Below are positions 12,130 to 21,189 of a DNA stretch of 64,000 bases, piece by piece (the stretch's first letter is position 1; each line of letters begins with the position of its first letter). The notes beneath the pieces are model-generated. The model was not told where the DNA came from. It made no database searches and worked only from the letters and a program-made list of their open reading frames with translations. Source of the DNA: Clitoria ternatea (taxonomy: Eukaryota; Streptophyta; Magnoliopsida; Fabales; Fabaceae); contig CM075671.1 of assembly GCA_037962975.1 (NCBI GenBank), positions 38,340,501-38,404,500 on the forward strand, written 5' to 3'. The translations under genes and the position numbers were made by a program.

Positions 12130-12511
12130 TATATCTTACTCGTCTTCCACCTTCCCCTCTTTCAGTTTTCAGCGAGCCCTTTCTCTTTGCCCTAACCTCT
12201 CCGATTCTCTCTACCCTTGTGCCCTCCCCTTCCCTCCTTCTTCCTCACGCTGCCTTGCCTTGACCCACATTGCCGTTCTGTCTGCCATAGTTCCCTCCCC
12301 TACCATCTGTCTTCCTCACCGTTCCCTCCTCTGCCAAACGTTGCCATCCTCCTCACCGTTTACGAAGCTTTTCTTCCCTTCGTGAGTTGGGCTCTGGGGT
12401 GACCTCCACGAAGTAGGCTTTCCTCTCTCTGACGAAGCAGGGTTTCCCACTCTCTCTGGCGGCTCACCAACGACCGTCCCTCATCTCCGTCGTCTGTGAC
12501 TCCCTCAGCAG
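12130..12511 (+). other. Pyrimidine-rich leader with splice donor (possible 5' UTR exon)
   Basis: C/T-rich sequence typical of plant 5' leaders ends at CAG|GTAAGTAAG, a strong splice donor (exon side ends 12511). No long plausible reading frame. Together with a candidate exon at 15606-15678 and an acceptor directly before the ATG at 16679, it could be the leader of the TNP1-like gene with a long first intron. Alternatively it was captured from a host gene. Inference from splice signals only. Confidence 0.45.
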
Positions 12512-12632
12512 GTAAGTAAGTGCTATCTAACTGATACGAACTGTCTGTGGGTCTTGGTTTGCTACTGTGTTATTGGCGTAGATATCATCTAAAGATTTGT
12601 ATTGATTTCACATTACATTTGAAACATCAACC

Positions 12633-13135
12633 AGCGTCAGTACGCTGCCTCTCTGCCTGGAAATATAGCTTGAATTGTCACTTGCGCGTAGGTACGTTCC
12701 AGGGCCAGCGTTGGTACGTTGGTCTTCTGTTGAGTGTAAGTACATAATGGACCTGAGCATAAGCACACTAAAAGGCTAGCGTTGGCACGCTTGCTTACTG
12801 TGTTGATGATTCCTTTCCAGTACTTATTTGCGCGTAAGGGTGCTCACGGTCATCGTAGGCACGCTGACCTTCTGCCTTGGACTCTGTCATGAATTTCTTT
12901 CAACGTAACTGCTAGGCGTGGACACGTTGGGTTCTCTGACTTCTTTCTAAGGCATGCGTAGGTACACTGTGTGTCAATATAAGCACGCTGACTTTTTGAC
13001 TTGTCTAGACTCCTTTATTCTTCAGCGTTGGCACGCTCAGTAAGCAGTATAAGCACGTTAAGGTTCTGGAATCTTGTTAAAAAACTCACAAATACATCCC
13101 AGCGTAGGTACGCTCAGGGCGACTGTTAGCACACT
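12633..13135. repeat. Paired short-hairpin array (AGCGTnnnnACGCT)
   Basis: About 14 copies of a 14-bp inverted repeat, consensus AGCGT-tggc/aggt-ACGCT, with starts near 12633, 12685, 12707, 12756, 12778, 12831, 12852, 12915, 12955, 12976, 13024, 13046, 13101 and 13122. Six pairs lie 21-22 bp apart, and most pairs recur about every 70-75 bp (71, 75, 69, 77). Some second members have a degenerate left arm (AGTAT, AATAT). Spacer text is not conserved. It lies in the putative first intron of element A. Confidence 0.75.
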
Positions 13136-13139
13136 CAGT

Positions 13140-14740
13140 TCAATCAGAAGTCAATAATTACTTTTTCTTAATATGTTATTTATTTATTCTTAATGAGACA
13201 TGTAACGCTAAAATAATAAACAATTACTTATTTTACTTAATTGACAATTATCTTCTAAATACTTATTAAATTTGATAATTAAATCTAAGCTGTAAGGAGG
13301 AAGAACCATCAGGTAGTACGCGAGATAGTGATAACCCTAGGGATAAAACCGTAAATCGTAACAATGACGGTCAGCACAGAATGGGAAAAGCTCCAGCAAA
13401 TTCAGGCGCAAAAACTTCATAAGTGAATGATCCAATGCAAGAATGACTATAGTTACTACCCGTCTATCTTCCTTATGTTTGTTTAAAGTGTCCTCTCAAA
13501 ATTAAGGGAAGAACCCTTTTAGTAAACCTAGTTGATAGCTACTATATAGGTATTGACCTTTTGTCACAATTTGCACCTTTACTACCATCAGGAATGCTTG
13601 AATTTTTATTCTTGGACCCCACTTGAATCAATCTTGAATTACTCTCTGGCCACTCTTAAATCATTTCTGAATTTCTTTTGAAGTACTCTTAGCTCATCCT
13701 TGAATCACTTTTGAATTGCCTTTAATTTACTCTTGAATTTCCTTGGAACTCCCTTAAAATTTTAGGTTCTCCTTCATTTTTCCTTAAGAACCTTTTAAAA
13801 GAGAAACTTGATTTACCTATGTATATTTTTGAAAGCCTAGGGTTATATTAAGTTATACCTTAATCAACTTTTTGTGACAAGTTTGCCTAGCATATCTGGA
13901 TTCGTGTAGAAAGTTTCATTGCGTATATCTACGATTAAGGGAGAGCATAACAAAGGGATGAACTAATCGTACATGTTATCTTAAAGAATGTCAAGGCCAT
14001 ACGAGGAATGAATCATGTGGTAAGGCATTGCTTTATGGACGTTATGTTCTGACCTTGTTGACTATTCTTGAACTAACTTACTTGCTCATTCTAATTTGTG
14101 CTTGACCCCTTGAAGTCATCAAATTATTCCATCCTATTATCATTAAATCCCTTGTCTTCTTGGAACTCCTTGAGTTCTCAATTCATGACCTTGGCATCAA
14201 ACTTGAACCTTTGATTCTTGAACCATAAGTTTGAATCTAAGTCCTTAACACCATCCTTTGGATTGTGTTAACTTCAGCATCAAAATTCTTTTGAGTGTTC
14301 CCTAAATGAGTGAAGTAAATGTTCCTTGACTTGATTCTCAACTTGCTCGTGATTGATTCCTGAAGTATCCTTACAATCATTCCAAGGACCTTCTTGAGGG
14401 TTCTTGTTTACTTACCCTTGACATGCAAATGAATGTCTTGGACTGTTATTGTTCCTTTTCCTCAAGAAAATAAATTTGCTTACTGGAACTTAACTTTAAT
14501 TATCATTCAAATTCCTTGGACTTCTGATACTTGAATTTTGAAATTGAGTCTAGACTCCTAAAAGTCAAATCCTTATCAGGAATCTTTTAATCGTGTGAGC
14601 GGCCAAACAAGAATCAGGACGAAGAAACAGAATGCAACACAGACCCAAGAAACATAATACAAGAGCCAAACACGAATAGCACAAAATGCAAGATCCAGGA
14701 ACCATGGATAACTAAAAAAAGCTCACGTTTCTATCAAGGA
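13140..14740. other. Non-coding interior of element A
   Basis: No ORF or terminal repeat is recognisable. About 13600-14580 is loosely repetitive with recurring 'cttgaat', 'ccttgaact' and 'attcttga' words, as in old low-complexity expansions. The part next to 14740 is probably the 5' leader of the copia-like remnant on the minus strand. Confidence 0.4.
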
Positions 14741-14755
14741 GACGCGTGATACCAT

Positions 14756-14993
14756 GTATGAAATTTGGCTTTTCTGCCTTTTCTTCTATCTATTCATCTC
14801 TATAAATAGTACATAGCATTTATAACTGTTTAATGACAATTGATCCTAATTCCTAATTTGTATCACCTAAATTAGGAATCCTAAATATATGATAAATATT
14901 ATTCCTAATTTATACAAGAAAATAATTATACATATAACAAAGAAGCATATTATAGAGAAATGAATTATAGTCCAGCAGACTCCTTGCCTAACA
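14756..14993 (-). mobile_element. Short LTR (238 bp) of a copia-like or TRIM element, with primer site
   Basis: On the minus strand it starts TGTTAGGCAAGG at 14993 and ends CATACA at 14756. It is followed directly by TGGTATCACGCG (14755-14744), which matches the usual initiator-Met tRNA primer site. The interior holds 'ctatttatagagatg', a TATA-like region. The second LTR and coding region are not visible, so it is a remnant inserted in element A. Confidence 0.6.
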
Positions 14994-15286
14994 AAAAATC
15001 ACATACAAAAAAGTGGGATTGCTTGATAGTTACAATCTAGTGTGTAATAGTCCACCTTAGCAACTATAGTCCTCACTTACTGATGGCTACAAATAGCACT
15101 TGTGTCATTCAGTTACAATTAATGAGAAAATCAGTTTTCATTTATTCCTCTTGAAAGTTTTTTTGCTTCCTGCGTGTATCTTCATGCTTTATATCAAACC
15201 TCTAGGTCGGTAGAGCTCTCCTTCTCCAATGGTGCATGCTTCGACGTCCGATGGTGGCAGTGGAGGTGTGCCACCACTACAAAATC

Positions 15287-15407
15287 AATGTATTAGAAAA
15301 GTTATTTGTGTTTCTTTAATATCTTGTAAAATCAATTGTTAACATAAATCTTGTAAAAAAATTTAATGATTGATGTATTAGAAAAGTTATTTGTGTTTCT
15401 TTAATAT
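15287..15407. repeat. Direct repeat, two copies about 85 bp apart
   Basis: The text 'tgtattagaaaagttatttg' plus 'tgtttctttaatatc' occurs near 15288 and again near 15373. A small local duplication in element A. Confidence 0.85.
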
Positions 15408-15411
15408 CCAA

Positions 15412-15486
15412 AACGAGTCGAGTTAGCGAGTCGAGTTTACGAGTCGAGTTAGCGAGTCGAGTCTACCTAGCCAAAACGAGTCTTGG
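15412..15486. repeat. GAGTCGAG short tandem repeat
   Basis: Four copies of 'cgagtcgagt' alternate with 'tagcgagt' and 'ttacgagt' spacers, then 'ctacc' and another 'acgagtc'. CpG-rich against AT-rich surroundings. No function evident. Confidence 0.8.
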
Positions 15487-15605
15487 TAGACTCTCGAGTC
15501 TGACAACCTTGCTTGGTAACATTGAAAATGTATGATTAGCAAAGGCCAATAAAACTTTTTCTTTTGATTACTCAATTTCCATTCTAACTAGACTTTGTCA
15601 TGCAG

Positions 15606-15678
15606 ACCAAGACACCTTACGCGTGGTTCGTGTTCGGCCCTCATCAGCTTTGTCTTCATCGCTATCTCTCTTTCCCAG
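15606..15678 (+). other. Candidate internal leader exon
   Basis: A 73-bp GC-richer block lies between an acceptor-like TGCAG (ends 15605) and a CCCAG|GTAATC donor (after 15678). It has no start codon in a good context. It may be a non-coding exon of the TNP1-like gene or a captured host exon. Confidence 0.35.
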
Positions 15679-15745
15679 GTAATCCCCTAACGCTAACACT
15701 CTAGCTATGTGTCTTGTATCTTTTGAAGTGTATGTATGTTGATTG

Positions 15746-15962
15746 TTGTTTGTTAGTGGAGAGCAGAGCTCACTAGGCAGTGATTTTGTATGCTGATAAC
15801 ATGATTTTTTATGCATGTGTAATGTTGTTTGTTAGTGGAGAGCAGAGCTCATTAGGCATTGGTTTTGTGTGCTGATAACATGATTTACGATGCATGTGTA
15901 ATGTTGTTTGTTAGTGGAGAGCAGAGCTCATTAGGCATTGATTTTATATATTGATAACATGA
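15746..15962. repeat. 79-bp tandem repeat, nearly 3 copies
   Basis: Units start at 15746, 15825 and 15904 with 'ttgtttgttagtggagagca' and end with 'gcatgtgtaatg'. The period is exactly 79 bp. Copies 2 and 3 are closer to each other ('cattaggcattg') than to copy 1 ('cactaggcagtg'). Confidence 0.95.
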
Positions 15963-16082
15963 TATGGTGTTCATAACTCTGAATATCATATACAATGCGT
16001 ATGATATGTTTATTTATCTATACTGAGAAGTTTTCTATATGTAATAGGCCGTTTGTAAATTTGGGAAATGTCTAGTTTACAG

Positions 16083-16115
16083 GGGAGACTCTGCCAAAAT
16101 TTCGGCAGACTCCCT
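16083..16115. repeat. Small hairpin GGGAGACTCTGCC..GGCAGACTCCC
   Basis: An inverted repeat with arms GGGAGaCTCTGCC and GGCAGAcTCCC around 'aaaatttc'. A close relative lies in the first coding intron at about 17174-17206 and a decayed one at about 10464-10498 (element B). All three follow 'tttacagggg' or its remnant. Confidence 0.75.
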
Positions 16116-16302
16116 TTCTTAGGGAACTTAAAAAATGAAACTCAACTTTAATAATGTAGGGTTTAGTCATGTGTGTACCCATTAGATTCCCGTTCAAGTT
16201 TCAAAACAACCGGTTGATGTACCGTGTTGTGTTGGAGCTTGAATTGTCCCGGTTGGACAGTTTGGTATGAATTTGTAACCTGTAGGGCGTAACCCATCAA
16301 TG

Positions 16303-16497
16303 TTATATGTGGTCTATCTTGAGAAGTTGAATGAATGTTCATTTGAAATTTCAGTTATGGTGTTTAGTATTGTCCCCAGGGTGCATGTCTGCGTGTGGTG
16401 TTTCATACTGTACGTATCTCTGTGTACTCGGGGACCAATGCGAAATGCTGCCGAAATTTCAAATGAACATTCATTCAACTCAAGATAGACCACATAC
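16303..16497. repeat. Foldback (about 47-bp arms, about 100-bp loop)
   Basis: The left arm (16303-16352) and right arm (16456-16497) are inverted copies with few mismatches, so both strands give the peptide LNECSFEIS. The arms contain 'tctatcttgag' and 'gaatgaatgttcatttgaaa'. The transcript would form a long near-perfect hairpin. It lies in the 5' part of element A's gene region. Confidence 0.9.
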
Positions 16498-16678
16498 AAT
16501 TATGGGATGGGTTACGGATGGTTGCATATTCATCCCGAATGGGATAGGGCCCCACCAATTTCCAACATCAAAGAGATAGAGTGATTCACAATCGATAGTA
16601 TGTAGTCGTTAAATAAAATGTTACATAGGTTTATATATATCCTGAGACTAACCTTTCTTTTCATGATTTTATCCACAG

Positions 16679-18487
16679 ATGACGGGACGTCGACTGCCCT
16701 TCAGTAGGGGTGGTGGGTCCAGGACCCCGACATCCCGGCAGGGGACTCCCACCCCAGGACAGGAGACCACTCCATCACCAGTATAGCAGAGCACTCAATC
16801 ACCACCACCACCACCACCACCACAGCAGACCACTCCACCACCACCACTACAGCAGACCACCCCATCACCCCGACTGACCACCCCACAGCAGAGTCCTGGA
16901 GTTGGTGGCTTGGAGGACCATGGCCATCAGGCCACCCCACCTCCGGCATCCCCTCTGCCCATGTTGGTGCCCGTGCCGGCCGGAGGCGAGTAAGTGACTA
17001 AACCTCAAATACTTTTATGTTATTTGTATGATACTTTATATTAAACTTTAGTGAAAAGACTTGTTGGTTTATTGGATGTTACTTTAATTAGTACTTGTAT
17101 AGATTGAATTGTACTGGGCACTCTTCTGTTTGTAACAGGGTAACTATTTAAACTTAGAAATGTTACATTTACAGGGGAGACTCTGCCGAAATTTTGGGAG
17201 TCTCCCTACATTTTGTGTTGTTTTACTCCTAACATAATTGTTGTCATTACAGCTTTGTTGATAGTAGTCGCACTACCAAAGCGATTACTAAGGTTTTGAA
17301 GGCCCAGTGGGATGGTCCATATATATCTTGGACAGATGCTGGGAAGGTTGTGCAAGATAGGTGGTTTGACACCTTCTCGGTAAGTTCCTAGCTCATTTAT
17401 TGTGACTTGATTTGTAAAATAGACCTGTTATTAATTTTGATTTCTCATTTCATTTTATAGCGTGATTACCAGTGGGTGGAGGGTATGATTGATGAGATTA
17501 GGAAGGTCTTTGCCACAAAGACCTCCAAAATCATCAAGAGTACCCTTTGGAAGGTGAGGGACAAGGGTGAGCGCCCTCGTTGGATCCCAGAGGACCATTG
17601 GGACGGGATGGTCCAGAAGTGGGGCGGGGTCCCGTTCCAGCAGGTGAGTGCTCGGAACAGGGCCAACAGAGCCGCCGATGCTGCAGCCTCGGTTTACACT
17701 GGGGGTAGCATTTTAACCCTCGAGCACAAGAAAAGATTTGTAAGTATATTTATGTTAAACATTTCTATTATGATTCGTCTTACATGTTTACAAATAATAA
17801 TCTCAATGTTTTTTGTCCACCACAGGAGCTGAGGGAGCACCGGGAGCCTTCTTTGTTTGAGGTCATGCAAATGACCAAGAAGAACAAAGCCGGTGCATGG
17901 GTAAACCAGAAGACTACGGATCTAGCGGTATTTACTTTTAACTGACACATGCTTATAATTTACAAATCAGCTTACTAATCCTATCATTGTTTTTGAATTT
18001 ACAGGAGGCGTATCAGGCCAGGAGGGCCGAGAAGGAGGCGGACCTGGTGGCTTCCACTCCTGAAGGGGAGGTTCCTCCCACCCTATCTTGTTCTGACGAC
18101 AACGCCATCTATATGGAGGCTGTTGGCGGTGTGAACAAGAAAGGGAGGGTATTTGGATTGGGTGGCGTCGGCACGCAGCTGGCGAAAAAGGGGAAGACCC
18201 CTTCCTCTTCGTCTTCCTCTAGTCTTCCGACTGAGGTTGTTCAGGTAATTCAAAACCTGAACGATGAGCTACAGGAGGAGCGACGTCAGAGGCAGTTGTT
18301 GTTGGAGCGGGCCGAGGCGGACCGACAGAAAGCCGAGGCGGACCGACAGCGGGCCGAGGAGCAGCACGCTGAGACTCGTCGGCAGCTTGCTCAGCAGCAG
18401 GAGCTACTGATGCAGTTGATGGCGAGGCTACCTCCCCCCACTTCCCAGGCGCCCCCACCACCACCCCAGGATCCCCCACCACCATGA
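16679..18487 (+). pseudogene. TNP1-like CACTA protein (Transposase_24/Ptta type), element A copy
   Basis: Five exons fit both phase and GT..AG signals: 16679-16989, 17253-17379, 17461-17739, 17826-17927 and 18005-18487, giving 433 codons plus stop. Residues 1-105 are Pro/Gln/Thr-rich. Residues 105-240 hold Trp-rich helices (TKAITKVLKAQWDGPY, RDYQWVEGMIDEIRKVF, TLWKVRDKGERPRWIPEDHW) typical of the family. Then come QARRAEKEADLVAS and VNKKGRVFGLGGVGTQL, a charged coiled coil (QRAEEQHAETRRQLAQQQEL) and a Pro-rich end. One in-frame TAG lies in the first exon (after TPSPV), most likely from CAG; otherwise it is open. The ATG directly follows an intron acceptor. Role by family: accessory or DNA-binding protein of En/Spm-like elements. 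Confidence 0.8.
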
Positions 18488-18814
18488 TTGTATTTTTATT
18501 ATTTATACACATTGTATATTTGATTTTTAGTTTTTATGTTATATTTCATTCAGTATTTATTTTGTCATTCTTTATTTATTATGTCAATATTTATTGGTAA
18601 TTACATTCAAATCAAAAAGCCTTATTGTACCTATCATTAATAATTCAACCTATTTGATAAATAAATTTAATCTATTTTGTTTTTAATAATAATTTAATAT
18701 TTTAATCAAATTATTTAAATTTAATTATAAAATTTAATCAGCCAATACAAAATACAAAATATCTAACAAAACCTATATAAATATTTAACCCAATTTTCTA
18801 AAAAATAAATTTCC
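18488..18814. other. AT-rich 3' region of element A gene
   Basis: Very AT-rich sequence downstream of the TGA with several AATAAA-like and TATTTATT words, suitable for poly(A) signals. No other feature. Confidence 0.4.
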
Positions 18815-19280
18815 ACTTAGCGACGGCAACAGATGGTCGCTATATTGTAAAATATAGCGACGGCCTAGAGTGGTCGCTGTATTGTAAGAAACAGCGACGG
18901 AATTTCATGGTCGCTGTATTTCTTCCCACAGCGACGGATCACGTGGTCGCTACATGAGTACCCACAGCGACGGCAGAAGGCGGTCGCTATATTGTGAAAC
19001 ATAGCGACGGCCTACAGTGGTCGCTGTATTGTAAGAAACAGCGACGAAATCTCGTGGTCGCTGTATGGCAACACTTAGCGACGGCTGCAGTTATTGGGGC
19101 AGAGACGATTTTAGCGACGGCCTTACGCCGTCAATATGGTAGCGACGACATGTATGTGGTCGCTGATGTGTTTTTGACGAGGGTTTTAGCGACGTCCTCT
19201 GTCCCGTCTGAGATGCCTTCGCTAATGGTTTTAGCGACGGTCATCGCATGGATTAGCGACCGATTCCTTCCGTCGTTAAC
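18815..19280. repeat. Right subterminal repeat array of element A
   Basis: A run of TAGCGACGG (or CAGCGACGG) and GGTCGCTATATT/GGTCGCTGTATT units, mostly one orientation per half unit, leads to the right TIR at about 19283-19299. The block 'tattgtaagaaacagcgacg' is present twice (about 18880 and 19027). The chance ORF through this array is not a gene. Confidence 0.85.
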
Positions 19281-19299
19281 AGGTGTTTTTTTAGTGGTG

Positions 19300-21185
19300 A
19301 GGGATGTCCGTGTAATAAACCTTCTCGATTTATTGGAAAAAAATAAAGGGATCAAGCCCTTTATATCTACCGCTTTTCTTGACCTTAACTAAACTGAAGT
19401 TGTTGTCAACCTTTGTTTCTACACGATTGTGTTGTCGTACCAATCACACTTGAATAGAACAATATATCTTCTTAGTCATCTGGAGAAAGAAACTTCAATA
19501 ATCTCTACTAACACTCCATAAAAGTCTTCCTCTAACTGTTCAGCCGTGCCTTTAACACAAACCCCGTAGTTATGGGTATGCATCCCTTTACTCTAGGGAA
19601 AAATGTTAAACTTGTAGCCGTTTATGTAGTAAATGGGCTATTTTTTAACAGTTTCCACTGGGCCCCAAGAAAGAGCTTGGAGTAAGGGATCTTCAATATG
19701 GTTATAGGGGTCTTGAATCTATTTACAACATAACACATAGGTAATCATTAGATACCTAATATTTGAAGTTCAACTAAAAAATAAAAGGTATACGGGTCTT
19801 ACGTGTTGTGTAAACCAACCGATGAATTTGGATGATACCTCACTATGAATTTGGTCATCAGTTATATCATTTTACTTGAGTTTCAACATATCTACATATA
19901 AGCTATTTAAAGAACATAAATTTAGGTATAATAAAAGCTAGCTTTAGAATGCAAACTATAAGTTGGTGACTTACTTAAGATAGGGTTCCACTTTTGAGCA
20001 ATTCAGAAGAATGTATAAGTGAGCCGCCTTTTGATCTTTCTTATCAATGTAACATTTTATGACCTTGCCCCCAGGACGACCGGGATAGTTAAAAATTGAA
20101 ATTTGATCATCTAACCCTGTGTGTGTAGCCACCCTAAGATTGTAGAGAATTCTACTCATTCTAGTTTCTATCTCCATTGGAAAATAGAAAGAAGCAAAAG
20201 TGGTCATTTCTTTCACTAAGTATGCCTCACAAATTGATGCTTTAACGTACACTTTGTTTGACACTTTGTCTTTTAAAAAGCGTAAGAATATAGAACAACA
20301 TAAACAAATGTTAAGTTACATAATACTATTATAGGAAAAAATCATTGCAACGAAATTAAGTAGTTCTGGCATTCAATTTTTGAAGGGATACATCCAACGG
20401 TATTGCACTGGGCCACCAACTAAGGCCTTGTAAGGTAGATGGATATACAGATGCTCCATCAAGTCAAAAAAACTTGATCGAAAAATCTGCTCCAACTTAC
20501 AAATCAAGACCGAAATACTTTCCTTTATCTTCACAAGTTTCTCCTCAGTTAATGAAGTTGCCGTCAACTTCTTAAAGAAGTGACTCAACTCAACTAGCGG
20601 TTTCCAAATAGGTTTTGGTGAAGCATGAAACGCGTATGACATTAGTTGTTGCATAAACACATGGCAATCATGACTTTTCATGACAAACACTCTGCTCTCC
20701 TTCACGTCGACATATCTACTCAAGTTAGAAGCAAATCTATTAGGCACGGTTAACCCTTCATCCACACCCATATAACAATATGTTAAGGTCTAGTTAAAAC
20801 ATATTTCGCATACGGTTTAAACATTCTTCCATGTCCCGCATCCCTCAATTCCAACTCCTTCCTAGAACACCAAATCGAAAGGTTTAGTCAACTCTTCTCG
20901 TTGTCCTTTGTTCTCCTTTTGATGTCCATCACAGTGTCAAAAATATTCATGAAAACATTTTGTTCAGTATGCATCATATCAATGTTGTGTTTTAACAACA
21001 AGTCTTTCCAATAAGGAAAATCCCATAAGATACTCTGCTTCACCTAGTGGTGTTCCTTTCCAAAACCCGCAAACTCTTTAACATTCTTATCCTTGATGTA
21101 CGGATACTCTTGGACGCTCTGCCAAACCCGTGCACCAAATAACCTATGGGGTGGAGGTTCATTAACTGTAACAATGAGCCATGAA
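19300..21185 (-). pseudogene. tnp2 transposase (element B), amino-terminal half missing
   Basis: On the minus strand from about 21185 down: FGARVWQSVQEYPYIKDKN, then WDFPYWKDLLLKHNIDMMHT and NVFMNIFDTVMDIKRRTKDN (end of the tnp2 domain). Next come RVFVMKSHDCHVFMQQLMSY..FFDLMEHLYIHLPYKALVGG..VQYRWMYPF (DUF4218, 20771-20373), then VKASICEAYLVKEMTTFASF and GRPGGKVI..HLYILLNCSKVEPYL (20264-19971). Near the insertion point of element A, IEKVYYTDIP is readable. There are several stops (for example TAG in the HHW-like motif and TGA after NEKS). The catalytic amino-terminal part is absent. In intact elements this protein cuts and moves the element. Confidence 0.85.
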
Positions 21186-21189
21186 ACAA

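Larger units (their letters stand above)
11268..19299 (+). mobile_element. CACTA element A (8.0 kb), nested in element B
   Basis: The left end is CACTACTAAAAAAACCC; the right end read in reverse is CACCACTAAAAAAACAC. Both are flanked by the 3-bp target duplication AGG (11265-11267 and 19300-19302), the CACTA hallmark. Dense TAGCGACGG/CCGTCGCTA subterminal repeats occupy 11300-12125 and 18815-19280. Inside are a pyrimidine-rich leader with a splice donor, a paired-hairpin array, a short LTR remnant, tandem repeats, a foldback, and a TNP1-like gene. No tnp2 is visible, so it would depend on a transposase in trans. Confidence 0.9.
8631..21185 (-). mobile_element. CACTA (En/Spm-like) element B, decayed, split by element A
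   Basis: The left terminus reads TACTACTAAAAAAACCTG (first base altered from CACTA), followed by degenerate TAGCGAC/GTCGCTA subterminal repeats. Minus-strand coding remnants follow in the usual order: TNP1-like exons nearest the 3' end (9.2-10.9 kb), then tnp2 (10968-11267 and 19300-21185). Element A (11268-19299) sits in the tnp2 tail. A possible target duplication (ACT, 8628-8630) cannot be confirmed because the right terminus was not found; the tnp2 amino-terminal half is also missing, so the right side is deleted or replaced. Non-functional. Confidence 0.75.

Noticed and set aside
12077..12402. Overlapping Ser/Pro-rich ORFs
   Set aside because: They lie in a pyrimidine-rich leader-like block; composition alone explains the open frames and no domain is recognisable.
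16300..16579. Short ORFs on both strands with the same peptide
   Set aside because: The identical peptides arise from the inverted repeat; no start context or coding signal supports them.
18994..19392. 132-codon ORF across the right end of element A
   Set aside because: It reads through the TAGCGACGG subterminal repeats and crosses the element border into tnp2 antisense; it is not a gene.
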